Origin: Candidatus Leptofilum proximum
GTDB lineage: Bacteria > Chloroflexota > Anaerolineae > Promineifilales > Promineifilaceae
Assembly: GCA_016710325.1 (NCBI GenBank)
Contig: JADJXK010000001.1
Location: 62,001 to 126,000 of the forward strand
Length of the DNA: 64,000 nucleotides
Direction: 5' to 3'
Below are positions 1 to 8,242 of this stretch, piece by piece. The stretch's first letter is position 1; each line of letters starts with the position of its first letter. The notes beneath the pieces were generated by a model. The model was given only the letters and a program-made list of their open reading frames with translations, was not told the DNA's origin and did no database searches. The position numbers were made by a program, and so were the translations under genes.

Positions 1-954
1 TTCAACCTCAGCCACTTCCGCATCAACGGAAAGGGCGGCCACAGCTTCTTCGACGGTGTATTGGCCCACCCCGCCAAATTCGGCGGCGATTTCGTCCAGT
101 TCAGCGACCAGTTCGGGGTCTAATCCTTCCAGATATTCTTGCGGCAGATAGGAAAGGGCTTCTGGCTGGATGTACATCAGCAAATCTTCCGGCAGCAGGT
201 TGAGCACCAGCAGCACCTGATCGGCGGCGTTTTCATAGGTGGTCAGGCTGCGCAGCAGGTCCACCGTGATCTCCTGGGCGTACTCAATTTCTACGTCCAG
301 TAAGCGCGCGCCCTGCACCACGGTGAGCGGCAAACGGCCGGGATCTTCATCAACCGCTTCTTCGGCCGCATCGGCTTCCACCACAACTTCTTCCGGCAGT
401 TCCTGGCCACCCCCGATCTGCACCTCGCTCACGTCGCTGACGCTGGTCAGCTGCGGCTGGAGCTCGTTTTCAACCAGCTGTTTGAGGTCGGCCAGGTCGA
501 GGTCGGAGGCGGAAACGCTGGCAATCACCACGGGCAGGTCGCTCAGGCTGAAGTTGAGCACGTTGGTTTCGGTAGTTTCGGGCAGGTTGGCGGCGGCAAC
601 GGCCGTTTCCACATCGGCCAGCAAACGATCCTGGTCGAGGCCAAAGTCATAACGTACGATTACCACGGCAAAACCATTGTTGGTAGTGGATTCCACGTTC
701 ACCACACCATCAACTACCGAAAGTTTTTCCTCCAGGGGAATGGTGATCTCATTTAATACATCGGTGGACGATTGACCATCGGGCCATTGGGCAATGACGA
801 TGGTTTGGGGGAACTCAACGCTGGGCAGCAGTTCCAGGTTGAGCCGGGTGGCGGCATAAACGCCCAGGCCGAGAATGACGGCCGTTAAAATAATGGTGAT
901 CCAGCGAAACCGCAGGGAGAGTTGTGTGATGCGGTCAAAAAAGTTGGTAAGCAT
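1..954 (-). CDS. RND-family efflux permease (AcrB/MMPL type), N-terminal part
   Basis: This gene runs off the left edge; only its first 318 codons are present and they stay open. The start is ATG at 954-952, preceded on the minus strand by GGAGGAGATAAACT, a strong ribosome binding site. The protein opens MLTNFFDRITQLSLRFRW followed by a hydrophobic segment (about residues 17-36) and then ELLPSVEFPQTIVIAQWPDG, which is the layout of RND transporters: first transmembrane helix, then the start of the first periplasmic porter domain. A Val/Asp/Glu-rich insert around residues 190-318 (VVVEADAAEEAVDED) is unusual for AcrB itself. Family members export drugs, lipids or metals using proton motive force. 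The MarR gene just upstream and transcribed the same way probably controls it. Substrate cannot be read from this fragment. Confidence 0.8.
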   Translation of the reverse strand, partial: MLTNFFDRITQLSLRFRWITIILTAVILGLGVYAATRLNLELLPSVEFPQTIVIAQWPDGQSSTDVLNEITIPLEEKLSVVDGVVNVESTTNNGFAVVIVRYDFGLDQDRLLADVETAVAAANLPETTETNVLNFSLSDLPVVIASVSASDLDLADLKQLVENELQPQLTSVSDVSEVQIGGGQELPEEVVVEADAAEEAVDEDPGRLPLTVVQGARLLDVEIEYAQEITVDLLRSLTTYENAADQVLLVLNLLPEDLLMYIQPEALSYLPQEYLEGLDPELVAELDEIAAEFGGVGQYTVEEAVAALSVDAEVAEVE

Positions 955-1004
955 AGTTTATCTCCTCCAAAACCACGGTGGTATTGGGTGGGTGTAATGA
1001 ACTC

Positions 1005-1460
1005 CTAAGCGGAGCCGCTGTTTTTAAAGACAAAAGGGGTGAACACAGTTTGCAGAATGGCCAGACCACCTTGCAGCGTGTGTAACTCCTCGTTGGGAAT
1101 TTCAGAAAGGTGCGCCGTGATTCGGTCGAGCAACATCTGGCCAATTTCCTCAATCAGCTCTCGCCCGGCGGGGGTGATAGACAACATCACCACACGCCGG
1201 TCTTCCTGTGAACGTCGGCGCTCGACCCAGCCGTTGGCCACCAGCTTGCTGATGGTGCTGGACATTGTTGGCAGGCTGACATCGTGCTGTTCGGCCAACT
1301 CGCTGAGGTTGTACGAACTTTCGGCCAGCAGCGTCAGCGCGCCGAGCTGCGGCGGCAGCACGGGCACGTTGGCCCGGCGCAGTTCAGCAGCCAGCAAACG
1401 CATGATGGGTGGGATAATTTGCAGAATTGACAGAGCAATCCCTCGGCGATTGGCATCCAT
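1005..1460 (-). CDS. MarR-family transcriptional regulator
   Basis: A 151-residue winged-helix protein of normal MarR length. Residues about 50-75 (LSELAEQHDVSLPTMSSTIS) form the helix-turn-helix, followed by the wing motif RRRSQEDRRVVMLSITPAG, the DxRxxxLxLTxxG signature of the family. MarR proteins are homodimeric repressors released by small ligands or oxidation. It lies 50 bases upstream of the RND permease on the same strand, so the two probably form one operon. Two adjacent palindromes about 70 bases upstream of its start are likely its own operator, implying autoregulation and control of the pump. The inducer is unknown. Confidence 0.88.
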   Translation of the reverse strand: MDANRRGIALSILQIIPPIMRLLAAELRRANVPVLPPQLGALTLLAESSYNLSELAEQHDVSLPTMSSTISKLVANGWVERRRSQEDRRVVMLSITPAGRELIEEIGQMLLDRITAHLSEIPNEELHTLQGGLAILQTVFTPFVFKNSGSA

Positions 1461-1532
1461 AATTATTGATTTGAATTAGAGGCGGGTGAAACGGCCGTCA
1501 CAGGCTCCACTCCCCGCGAGCTGTTAAAATAG

Positions 1533-1562
1533 TTAGGCAGCCTAATGATTAGGCGGGCTAAT
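1533..1562 (-). promoter_or_regulatory. Double palindromic MarR-type operator
   Basis: TTAGGCAGCCTAA (1533-1545) is a perfect 6-bp inverted repeat around one base. It is followed two bases later by ATTAGGCGGGCTAAT (1548-1562), a second inverted repeat with the same half-site ATTAG. Two adjacent sites upstream of a MarR gene are typical of autoregulated MarR operators. Binding is inferred. Confidence 0.6.
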
Positions 1563-1763
1563 TTTACGCAGTGCGTTGTTAACGTCAAGCGGTGGAGACG
1601 AGAAAAAGGTCATAGGTCTCATGAATGGTTAAGGTAAGGATGGGAAACGGCCGTTTCTTCCCAAAATTTTTGTAATTGTCATCTTCAGAAAAACGGGGTA
1701 CAACTTTTAGACAATTGCATAACGGGCAAAATGCCCAGGGATCGATAGCGCACGTCCCGTTTT

Positions 1764-1846
1764 GTCGGTAATCGTGATCGGTAAACAGTAATCGGTTAAA
1801 AGCAGACATTTTTACCGATTACGGATAACGGTTTACCGATTACGGA
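1764..1846. repeat. Intergenic palindromic repeat, CGGTAATCGG family
   Basis: The words CGGTAATCG, GATCGGTAAAC, AGTAATCGGTTAA, TTACCGATTACGG and TTTACCGATTACGG alternate in both orientations, so the stretch can fold on itself. The same vocabulary recurs at 7587-7650 and 63877-63934, always between genes. No coding capacity is seen in the spacer from 1563 to this point. Confidence 0.6.
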
Positions 1847-2225
1847 AGCGGGTGACGCGGAGGAGGTTCTCCACTTCAGGTGGATGCTAACGGACTAAAC
1901 CTTGTTCAGGTTTGGCTCCGGAAAAGCGAAAGTTCAGCGGGTGCCTCCCAGGGTTGGTCATATCCTGTGTCGAGCAGTGTGGTGAGCGTGCCGCACTGTA
2001 TCTGGTTTGCCAAATGTTTCCCCGGCAGGCTGGATTTTCCCTTCAAATGAAGCAATGCACGAAACCAGACAGGTAACTGTTTGCTCAGGTGCATAGCAAT
2101 GGCCGTGGCCGTAGCTGCCACATCAACTTAATTTTTGAAGGGACGATCTCCATTTTTTGGCAATTGTATCTGGAAGCGTTCGCCAGCAGGCTGGCTGGTG
2201 TCTGCCATGCCGCCTGCAACCAAGC
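1847..2225 (+). other. Long leader upstream of glmS, possible structured RNA
   Basis: This roughly 380-base stretch between the repeat and glmS has no convincing gene. It contains several local hairpins (CTCCAC-TTCA-GGTGGA near 1870, AAACC-TTGTTCA-GGTTT near 1900) and the words GACGCGGAGGAGG and CAGCGGGTGCCTCCC. The GGAGG of the first can pair with the CCTCC of the second. The second word resembles the conserved GGCGGGUGCC core of the glmS ribozyme, which in other bacteria lies just upstream of glmS. However, the intervening sequence is longer than in known ribozymes and I could not place the cleavage site or P1. Treat as a candidate only. Confidence 0.22.
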
Positions 2226-2239
2226 GGAGGTTTAACGCT

Positions 2240-4084
2240 ATGTGTGGTATTGTTGGTTACATTGGGCCGCGTGACGCGGCAACGGTGGTATATGACGGGT
2301 TGAAGCGGCTGGAGTATCGCGGTTATGATTCGGCCGGGGTGGCGGTGCTGGCGCAAAACGGCCGTATCGCCATCCGGCGCGACGTAGGCAAGCTGAGCAA
2401 TCTGGGCAGCTTGCTGGCAGAATCCCCGGTGAGCGGCCAGATTGGCATTGGCCACACGCGGTGGGCCACCCACGGCGAGCCCAGCCAGCGCAACGCCCAC
2501 CCTCATATCGGCATGAACGGCCATGTGGTGGTGGTGCACAACGGCATCGTGGAAAACTTCTTGCCCCTGCGCGAAGAGCTGGCGGCGGAAGGCGTCACGT
2601 TTGCTTCGGAAACGGACACCGAGGTGATTGTGCAGCTGGTGGAGCGGTACCTGGAAAGTGGGCTGGGGTTTGATACGGCCGTGCGCCAGACGCTGGCACA
2701 GTTGGAAGGGGCCAATGCCGTGGTGGTGATGAGCCTGGATCAGCCCGATCAACTCATCTGTGCCCGGCTGGGCAATGCCGGGGGCATCACCCTGGGCCTG
2801 GGCCGCGACGAAATGTTCATCGCTTCGGACATCCCCGCCATTTTGGAATACACCCGCGATATGGTGTTCCTGGAAAACCGGCAGATGGCGCTGGTCACCC
2901 GCCACGGCTACCAGCTAACCGACCTGGAAGGTGAACCGCTTAAGCCCGAAGTACACACCATCAACTGGGATCCGGTCAGCGCGGTGAAAGGCGAGTTTAA
3001 GCACTTCATGCAAAAAGAGATTCACGATCAGCCTCAGGCGCTCATCGACACGATGCGCGGGCGGGTGAATTTTGAGAAGGGGACCATCACTCTGCCCGAG
3101 ATGAACCTCACGACCGAATTGGTCAACTCGCTCAACAAAATCATCATTGTGGCCTGCGGCACCAGCTACTACGCCGGGCTGATTGGCAAGTTCATGATCG
3201 AAGCCCTGGCGCGCATCCCTGTGGAGGTGGAGTACGGTTCGGAGTTTCGTTACTATGACCCGATCATTGATGAGCATACGGCCGTCCTGGCCATCACCCA
3301 ATCCGGCGAAACGGCCGATACCCTCGTCGCCAGTGAGCAGGCCAGGGATAAAGGCGCCACGCTCTGGTCCATCGTCAACGTCATTGGCAGCCAGTCGATG
3401 CGCATTGCCGATGGCTACATCGCCATGCAGGCCGGGCCGGAAATCGGCGTGGCCAGCACCAAGGCGTTCACCACCTCGCTGGCCGATATGTATATGTTGG
3501 GCTGCGTTTTGGGCGAACTGCGCGGCGTGATCACTCCTACTAAAATGCGGGGATTCGTGAACGATCTGGCGCACATCCCCAACCTGGCCGGGCAGCTGCT
3601 GGAAGACGAGTCGGTTTACGAAAATCTGGCCAACGTTTTCCACAATGCTCAGGACTTCCTTTTCTTGGGCCGGGGCATCAACTACCCGGTTGCCCTGGAA
3701 GGAGCGCTGAAGCTCAAGGAAATCAGCTACATCCACGCCGAAGGCTATCCCGCCGGTGAGATGAAACATGGGCCGATTGCTCTCATTGATGAGACCATGC
3801 CCGTAGTAGCCCTGGCCACCAGTGACCGGCTGTACGAGAAGATGGTGAGCAACATCCAGCAGGCCAAAACGCGTGGTGGAATTGTGCTGGCGGTGGCCAC
3901 CCAGGGTAATGGCGCCATTGGCCGGGAAGCGGATTACGTCATTGAGGTTCCGGCTACTTCGGAGCTGCTCCAGCCAATTTTGAACACCATTCCTATGCAG
4001 CTGCTCAGCTACCACATTGCCGTCTGGCGTGGTTGTGATGTGGATCAGCCGCGCAACCTGGCCAAGAGTGTGACCGTCGAGTAA
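2240..4084 (+). CDS. glmS: Glutamine--fructose-6-phosphate aminotransferase (isomerizing)
   Basis: GlmS makes glucosamine-6-phosphate from fructose-6-phosphate and glutamine, the entry step to UDP-GlcNAc and cell-wall synthesis. The start is ATG 2240 because maturation exposes Cys2 (MCGIVGYIG), the catalytic nucleophile of the class II glutamine amidotransferase domain; a GGAGG ribosome site lies 9 bases upstream. The N-terminal half carries HTRWATHG and HNGIVENF. The C-terminal half has two SIS sugar-isomerase domains, with ACGTSYYAG and TQSGETADT in the first, and ends PRNLAKSVTVE, the expected GlmS tail. Length of 614 residues matches the family. The long leader before it may carry an RNA regulator. 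A GC-rich hairpin follows the stop. Confidence 0.97.
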   Translation: MCGIVGYIGPRDAATVVYDGLKRLEYRGYDSAGVAVLAQNGRIAIRRDVGKLSNLGSLLAESPVSGQIGIGHTRWATHGEPSQRNAHPHIGMNGHVVVVHNGIVENFLPLREELAAEGVTFASETDTEVIVQLVERYLESGLGFDTAVRQTLAQLEGANAVVVMSLDQPDQLICARLGNAGGITLGLGRDEMFIASDIPAILEYTRDMVFLENRQMALVTRHGYQLTDLEGEPLKPEVHTINWDPVSAVKGEFKHFMQKEIHDQPQALIDTMRGRVNFEKGTITLPEMNLTTELVNSLNKIIIVACGTSYYAGLIGKFMIEALARIPVEVEYGSEFRYYDPIIDEHTAVLAITQSGETADTLVASEQARDKGATLWSIVNVIGSQSMRIADGYIAMQAGPEIGVASTKAFTTSLADMYMLGCVLGELRGVITPTKMRGFVNDLAHIPNLAGQLLEDESVYENLANVFHNAQDFLFLGRGINYPVALEGALKLKEISYIHAEGYPAGEMKHGPIALIDETMPVVALATSDRLYEKMVSNIQQAKTRGGIVLAVATQGNGAIGREADYVIEVPATSELLQPILNTIPMQLLSYHIAVWRGCDVDQPRNLAKSVTVE

Positions 4085-4093
4085 GTTCATGTT

Positions 4094-4119
4094 GTGGGGC
4101 GGCTTCCTGGCCGCCCCAC
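4094..4119 (+). terminator. Hairpin after glmS
   Basis: GTGGGGCGGC (4094-4103) pairs perfectly with GCCGCCCCAC (4110-4119) around a 6-base loop. Only a short TTATC follows, so it lacks a full U-tract. Its position 10 bases after the glmS stop still makes a termination role likely. Confidence 0.55.
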
Positions 4120-4313
4120 TTATCAAACATTCATTCTCCCTTGTACCTTTTGTGTATCCCATTTTTGTATCACTATACATTCAATTGACCCTCTCCTTTC
4201 CTAGAATAAATGCATGTGGGGGATAGAAACGGCCGTTTCTCGCCATGTTTATCCCCTAGAAAAAAATATGTATATCCCAAATGTAAAATGTAAAGGAAAG
4301 GAGAAAAAAACAA

Positions 4314-5387
4314 ATGTTTGATAGTAGTAAATGGAAAAAGCTGGGCATCGTTATGGTCCTGCTGCTTCTGGTGGGGGCGCTGGTAGCCTGTGGTGGTGAT
4401 GAGAATGAGCCAGGTACAAACGATAACACCGTAACAATCCCTGACGAAGATGTCGAGGGTGGTGGTGGCGGCCTGGACGACGACGTTTTGCCTACCACGA
4501 TCCCTAATGAGCCAACCATCACGCCAATGGTGGAAGAAACCGAGGTGATGGAGCCGACCATCATGCCTACGGAAGTAATGGAAGAAACAGTCGAGCCTAC
4601 CGTAGAAGTGGAACCAACCGCTGAGATGACGGCCACGGTGGAAATGACCGATACCGAAGGGATTGGTCCGATGGATCAGCCGACAATTGTACGGGGTAGT
4701 GACCTTATTGGTGCTGAATTGGTAAATGCGGCCGATGAAGAAGTTGCCGAAGTACAGGAAATCTTGTTTGATGCCAATGGTGACATTCAGTATGTCATTT
4801 TGAGCATAGACGAGCTGACGGATGATTTCCCGTACTATGCGGTTGCCTGGGATACCCTGGCCCTATCGTTTGATCAGGATCAGGATGAGGCAACGCCCGA
4901 TGTGTTCGTTTACGAAGGTGATACCATCGATGTGGAAGGCGCCCTGGGTCTGGATGAGGCGATGCTGGAGACCGAAGATCTGTTTTACGAAACGGCCGAA
5001 GATGCCGGAACCGACACTGCCATGTTGGATGGCCTGTACCAGCTGAGCGCCTTTGCCGATTTCTCCCTGTTCGACTATGACCTGGTGAACCCGGACACAG
5101 ACGACGATCTGGGTGAAATTGAAGACCTGCTGGTGAACGTCGATGAAAACCGAATTAGCTATGCCGTAGCTGACGTTGGTGGCTTCCTGGGTATTGCCGA
5201 AACGGCCGTTGCCATCCCCTGGGAACGCGTCTCCTTTGATGAAGCCGAAGAAAACTTCACCATCGACGCCGATGAGGAAGACCTAGCCAATGCACCCTCT
5301 ATCGACATGAGCGATATCGAGAATTGGCAAATCGACACCGAGTGGGAACAGGAACTGGACGCCTACTGGAACGATCTTACTAACTAA
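4314..5387 (+). CDS. Secreted lipoprotein with PRC-barrel-like domains
   Basis: A 357-residue acidic lipoprotein. Residues 1-28 form a signal peptide ending in the lipobox LVAC, so the mature protein would start at Cys28 and be lipid-anchored outside the membrane. Residues about 30-120 are low-complexity Glu/Thr/Pro/Met (VEPTVEVEPTAEMTATVEM), probably a flexible stalk. Two segments resemble PRC-barrel folds: about residues 125-190 (GSDLIGAELVNAADEEVAEV then YVILSID) and about 240-330 (LGEIEDLLVNVDENRISYAV then AVAIPWERVSF). Function is unknown. A PRC-barrel protein without a signal peptide occurs at 11937-12701. An A-rich AGGAAAGG element lies 10-15 bases before the ATG. A strong terminator follows. 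Confidence 0.72.
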   Translation: MFDSSKWKKLGIVMVLLLLVGALVACGGDENEPGTNDNTVTIPDEDVEGGGGGLDDDVLPTTIPNEPTITPMVEETEVMEPTIMPTEVMEETVEPTVEVEPTAEMTATVEMTDTEGIGPMDQPTIVRGSDLIGAELVNAADEEVAEVQEILFDANGDIQYVILSIDELTDDFPYYAVAWDTLALSFDQDQDEATPDVFVYEGDTIDVEGALGLDEAMLETEDLFYETAEDAGTDTAMLDGLYQLSAFADFSLFDYDLVNPDTDDDLGEIEDLLVNVDENRISYAVADVGGFLGIAETAVAIPWERVSFDEAEENFTIDADEEDLANAPSIDMSDIENWQIDTEWEQELDAYWNDLTN

Positions 5388-5416
5388 CAATTTGTCCAAA
5401 CGTGTAAACAAATGAA

Positions 5417-5448
5417 AAAAGGTGAGAGGCATCTGCTTCTCACCTTTT
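5417..5448 (+). terminator. Rho-independent terminator after the PRC lipoprotein
   Basis: AAAAGGTGAGA (5417-5427) and TCTCACCTTTT (5438-5448) form a perfect 11-bp stem with a 10-base loop, ending in a T-run and TTATTGTTTT. The symmetrical A and T tracts would allow use in both directions. Confidence 0.85.
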
Positions 5449-5858
5449 ATTGTTTTCAGGTGCAGCGCACCTGTGGAAACGGTATTTCTTAGCCGTGGGT
5501 AAGATATCCCAGGCAAACATTCGCTGGGCGGCCAGGATCATGCTATACTTCTCGACCGTTGGGGAAGCCCCATACTTTAGCAAAAAGATGTTTTGAATAT
5601 CCAGGTGGTGGCCCGGCATTGTCAGTCGGGCGCTTTTTTTGCCACAGACACGCTCCAAATTTGATTGTATGAATGGGGATGAGCAGGCTGTGGGCAGGAT
5701 CTTGGCTGAAGAACCGTGAGGTTACAGCCGCACAGTGGACGACTCAAAACCTATTCGCCACAGAGGCAAAAGAGCGATAAGAGAGTGGATTCAAATCTCT
5801 AAATCCTCTGTGTTCTCTGGGGCTAATCAAATAAGACTCGCTGTCTTAGGAGCATGTC
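5449..5858. repeat. Intergenic spacer with a CACAGAG-type inverted repeat (5758-5824)
   Basis: No gene is evident in this 410-base spacer. It holds CAGGTGCAGCGCACCTG at about 5458, a short inverted repeat also seen in similar form at about 18726. Near the right end is a longer imperfect inverted repeat, CCACAGAGGCAAAAGAG...CTCTGTGTTCTCTGGGG. The latter belongs to a family also found at 7511-7560 and 23061-23129. An AGGAG element at about 5849 is the ribosome site of the helicase gene that follows. Confidence 0.5.
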
Positions 5859-7508
5859 ATGACAACTGAATTTACAGATTTAGGTCTGCACCCGCAGCTG
5901 GTGCAGGCTGTTACCGAGCGTGGCTACACCACGCCAACACCTATCCAAACGGCCGTTATCCCCCCCATGCTGTCTGGCCAGGATATTTTAGGCCAGGCCC
6001 AAACCGGCACCGGCAAAACTGCCGCCTTTTCCCTGCCCATTCTCCACAACCTGGTCCCCGGCCAGGGGCACGTACAGGCTCTGGTTCTGGCGCCAACCCG
6101 CGAGCTGGGCTTGCAGGTGGCCGAGGCGATGGAGGAATACGGCCGTTACCGCCACATCTCCGTGCTGGCTGTGTACGGCGGCACGCCCTACGGCCCCCAA
6201 ATTGGTGCCCTCAGACGTGGGGTGGACATTGTTGTCGGCACGCCAGGACGGCTGCTGGACCTGATCCAAAGCAAGAAGTTGGACCTGAGCCAGGTGCAAA
6301 CGGTGGTGCTGGACGAGGCCGACGAGATGCTCAGCATGGGCTTCATCGAGGACATCGAAGCTATCCTGCAGCAAACCCCGACTGAGCGGCAAACAGCGCT
6401 CTTTTCCGCCACCCTGCCTGCCCAAATTCGCCATCTGGCGGATAAGTACATGCGCGAGCCGCAGGCCATCACCATCGAGCGGGCCCAGCGCACTGTGTCC
6501 ACCATCGAGCAGCGCGCCTACCTGGTCAACGAAGAGGACAAGCTGGCCGCGCTCACCCGCCTGTTTGAAGTGGAGCCAATCACCAGTGCCCTGATTTTTG
6601 CCCGCACCCGCCAGGGAACGGCCGAACTGGCCAACGAGCTCACCGTGCGCGGCTTCCCCGCCGAAGCGCTCAACGGCGACTTGAGCCAGCAGGCCCGCGA
6701 ACAGGTGCTCAACCGCTTCCGCAACAACCAGATCAAGGTTCTCGTAGCCACCGACGTCGCCGCCCGCGGCCTGGACATCGACGACATTTCCCACGTGTTC
6801 AACTTCGATCTGCCCCAGGATGCCGAAATTTATGTGCACCGCGTCGGCCGTACGGGACGGGCGGGCAAAACCGGCGTGGCGCTCACGCTGCTGACGCCCA
6901 AGGAACAGTGGCGGTTGCGTAAAATCGAGCAGTACACCCGGCAAAAAGTTACCCTGGCGGCGCTGCCCACCATCGAGGACATTCAAAACCGCCGCGAGGC
7001 GGAGCTGATGGAGAAGATGGACGTGTGGCTGAAGCGCGGCCGCTGCGCCCGCGAGCGTGAACTGGTGACCCAACTGGCTGCCGAAGGGCACGATCTGCTG
7101 GAGATTGCCGCCGTGGCCCTCAAACTGGCCCGTGCCGAGGAAAAGCAGCGCCCCATCGCTCGCATCAGCGAGGTGGTGGCGGAGCCGGAGCGCCGGAACA
7201 AGCGGGAGAAGTTCGGCAACGGCCGTACTCGCAGCAAGGGGAACGGCCGTAAACCCAACAGCAATTCCCACGAAAAAGGCATGGTGCGCCTGAGCCTCAA
7301 CGCGGGCAAGATGGACGGCCTGCGCGTCAACGACGTGGTTGGCACTATCGCCTTCCACGCCGACATTCCCGGCTCCACCATCGGCGCCATCCACATCCAG
7401 GAAGAGCGCACCCTGGTAGACGTGCCGCAGCAGTTTGCCGGCAAGGTGCTGGCCAAAACCGGCAGCTACCGCGTGCGCCAGAAGCGGCTCAACGTCGAGT
7501 TAGCGTAA
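5859..7508 (+). CDS. deaD: DEAD-box ATP-dependent RNA helicase with DbpA-type RNA-binding domain
   Basis: A 549-residue cytosolic RNA helicase. The motifs occur in order: Q-motif phenylalanine and TPTPIQ (about residues 5-30), AQTGTGKT (motif I), PTRELGLQV (Ia), TPGRLLDL (Ib), VLDEADEM (II), SATLP (III), ALIFARTRQGT (IV), VATDVAARGLDI (V) and HRVGRTGRAG (VI). Residues about 470-549 (MVRLSLNAGKMDGLRVNDVV ... VDVPQQFAGKVL) match the DbpA RNA-binding domain found at the C-terminus of DeaD/CsdA and DbpA. A basic linker separates the two parts. Such enzymes remodel rRNA and mRNA structure in ribosome assembly and cold adaptation. Ribosome site TTAGGAG is 7 bases upstream of the ATG. The exact paralogue is inferred. 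Confidence 0.93.
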   Translation: MTTEFTDLGLHPQLVQAVTERGYTTPTPIQTAVIPPMLSGQDILGQAQTGTGKTAAFSLPILHNLVPGQGHVQALVLAPTRELGLQVAEAMEEYGRYRHISVLAVYGGTPYGPQIGALRRGVDIVVGTPGRLLDLIQSKKLDLSQVQTVVLDEADEMLSMGFIEDIEAILQQTPTERQTALFSATLPAQIRHLADKYMREPQAITIERAQRTVSTIEQRAYLVNEEDKLAALTRLFEVEPITSALIFARTRQGTAELANELTVRGFPAEALNGDLSQQAREQVLNRFRNNQIKVLVATDVAARGLDIDDISHVFNFDLPQDAEIYVHRVGRTGRAGKTGVALTLLTPKEQWRLRKIEQYTRQKVTLAALPTIEDIQNRREAELMEKMDVWLKRGRCARERELVTQLAAEGHDLLEIAAVALKLARAEEKQRPIARISEVVAEPERRNKREKFGNGRTRSKGNGRKPNSNSHEKGMVRLSLNAGKMDGLRVNDVVGTIAFHADIPGSTIGAIHIQEERTLVDVPQQFAGKVLAKTGSYRVRQKRLNVELA

Positions 7509-7510
7509 TT

Positions 7511-7650
7511 TGCCACAGAGGCCACAGAGCGCACAGAGATTTGAGAGATCAGAGAGAAAACGGCAAAGGGCGGCCTTTCGGTAGCCCGGAATCGGTGGCC
7601 GGTAAGCCGGTAAAAGGCACCGTCCACCGATTACCGTTTACCGCCTACCG
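7511..7650. repeat. CACAGAG repeat followed by a CGGTAATCGG-family palindrome
   Basis: 7511-7560 carries GCCACAGAGGCCACAGAG and relatives. 7587-7650 carries AATCGGTGGCCGGTAAGCC and CCGATTACCGTTTACCGCC, complementary in part, ending within the last codons of the convergent DUF302 gene. This is the spacer between two convergent genes and could act as a bidirectional terminator or a REP-like element. Confidence 0.5.
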
Positions 7651-8043
7651 TCCGTCCAGCGCGCTGGCGACGCGGCGCAAGCGCTCCTCGGCGTCGCAGG
7701 CAATCGCTTCCAGCTCTGGATGGTCGACCATGCCCATCATTTGCTGCGGGTTGATGATGCTGACCAGGATACGGCCGTCTCCTTCCTGGCTCACGGTGAC
7801 GTTGCACGGCAGCATCAGCCCGATTTGCGGCGCCAGGCTCAATGCCTTGTGTGCCAGGTTGGGGTTACAGGCGCCCAAAATTTTGTACGGCCGAAAATCC
7901 ACATCGATCTTTTTCTTCAGCGTGGCCTTCACATCAATTTCGGTCAGCACGCCAAAACCTTCTTTTTTGAGCTCGTCGGTAACGGCCGTAATTGCCTCAT
8001 CGTAAGAGCAGTTCACGTAGACATCAAAACCAAGTGCATTCAT
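7645..8043 (-). CDS. DUF302 family protein
   Basis: A 132-residue protein of the DUF302 family, without signal peptide or membrane segment. The core is YDEAITAVTDELKKEGFGVL (about residues 14-33), then TLKKKIDVDFRPYKILGACNP, the family's signature leading to a conserved Cys, then ALSLAPQIGLMLPCNVTVSQ with a second Cys, and a terminal VDHPELEAIACDAEERLRRV. The family is widespread and often found near sulfur, redox or metal genes; its biochemical role is not established. It is transcribed convergently with deaD and lies downstream of dnaA on the same strand, about 200 bases away and separated by a hairpin. Confidence 0.85.
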   Translation of the reverse strand: MNALGFDVYVNCSYDEAITAVTDELKKEGFGVLTEIDVKATLKKKIDVDFRPYKILGACNPNLAHKALSLAPQIGLMLPCNVTVSQEGDGRILVSIINPQQMMGMVDHPELEAIACDAEERLRRVASALDGR

Positions 8044-8191
8044 GGTAACTCCCTAAAAGTGGTGTGACACCCCTGCCCGTTGGCTCAAGTGATTTTGGCA
8101 GGCAGATTGATTATTAAACGAAGACGCCGAATTTTACAGATCAACACGGGGCAGGCAAGCGGGCACGGTGCAGCAGCCAGGCAGCAACAAA

Positions 8192-8209
8192 CCGGGGAAC
8201 ACGCCCCGG
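8192..8209 (-). terminator. Possible terminator downstream of dnaA
   Basis: CCGGGG (8192-8197) and CCCCGG (8204-8209) form a 6-bp GC stem, followed on the minus strand by TTTGTTGCTG. It lies about 35 bases after the dnaA stop. The stem is short and the T-tract interrupted, so this is tentative. Confidence 0.4.
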
Positions 8210-8242
8210 CTTAAATATAACTCCCTGGATTCTCAGAGTTTG

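Noticed and set aside
2123..4180. Long minus-strand open frames opposite glmS (260 and 421 codons)
   Set aside because: They are shadows of the GC-rich glmS gene, lack family similarity and carry His/Gly-rich composition typical of antisense reading.
5440..5658. 72-codon minus-strand frame downstream of the PRC lipoprotein
   Set aside because: Starts in no ribosome-site context and overlaps terminator and repeats.
5988..7394. 468-codon minus-strand frame opposite deaD
   Set aside because: Antisense shadow; the plus strand has every DEAD-box motif.
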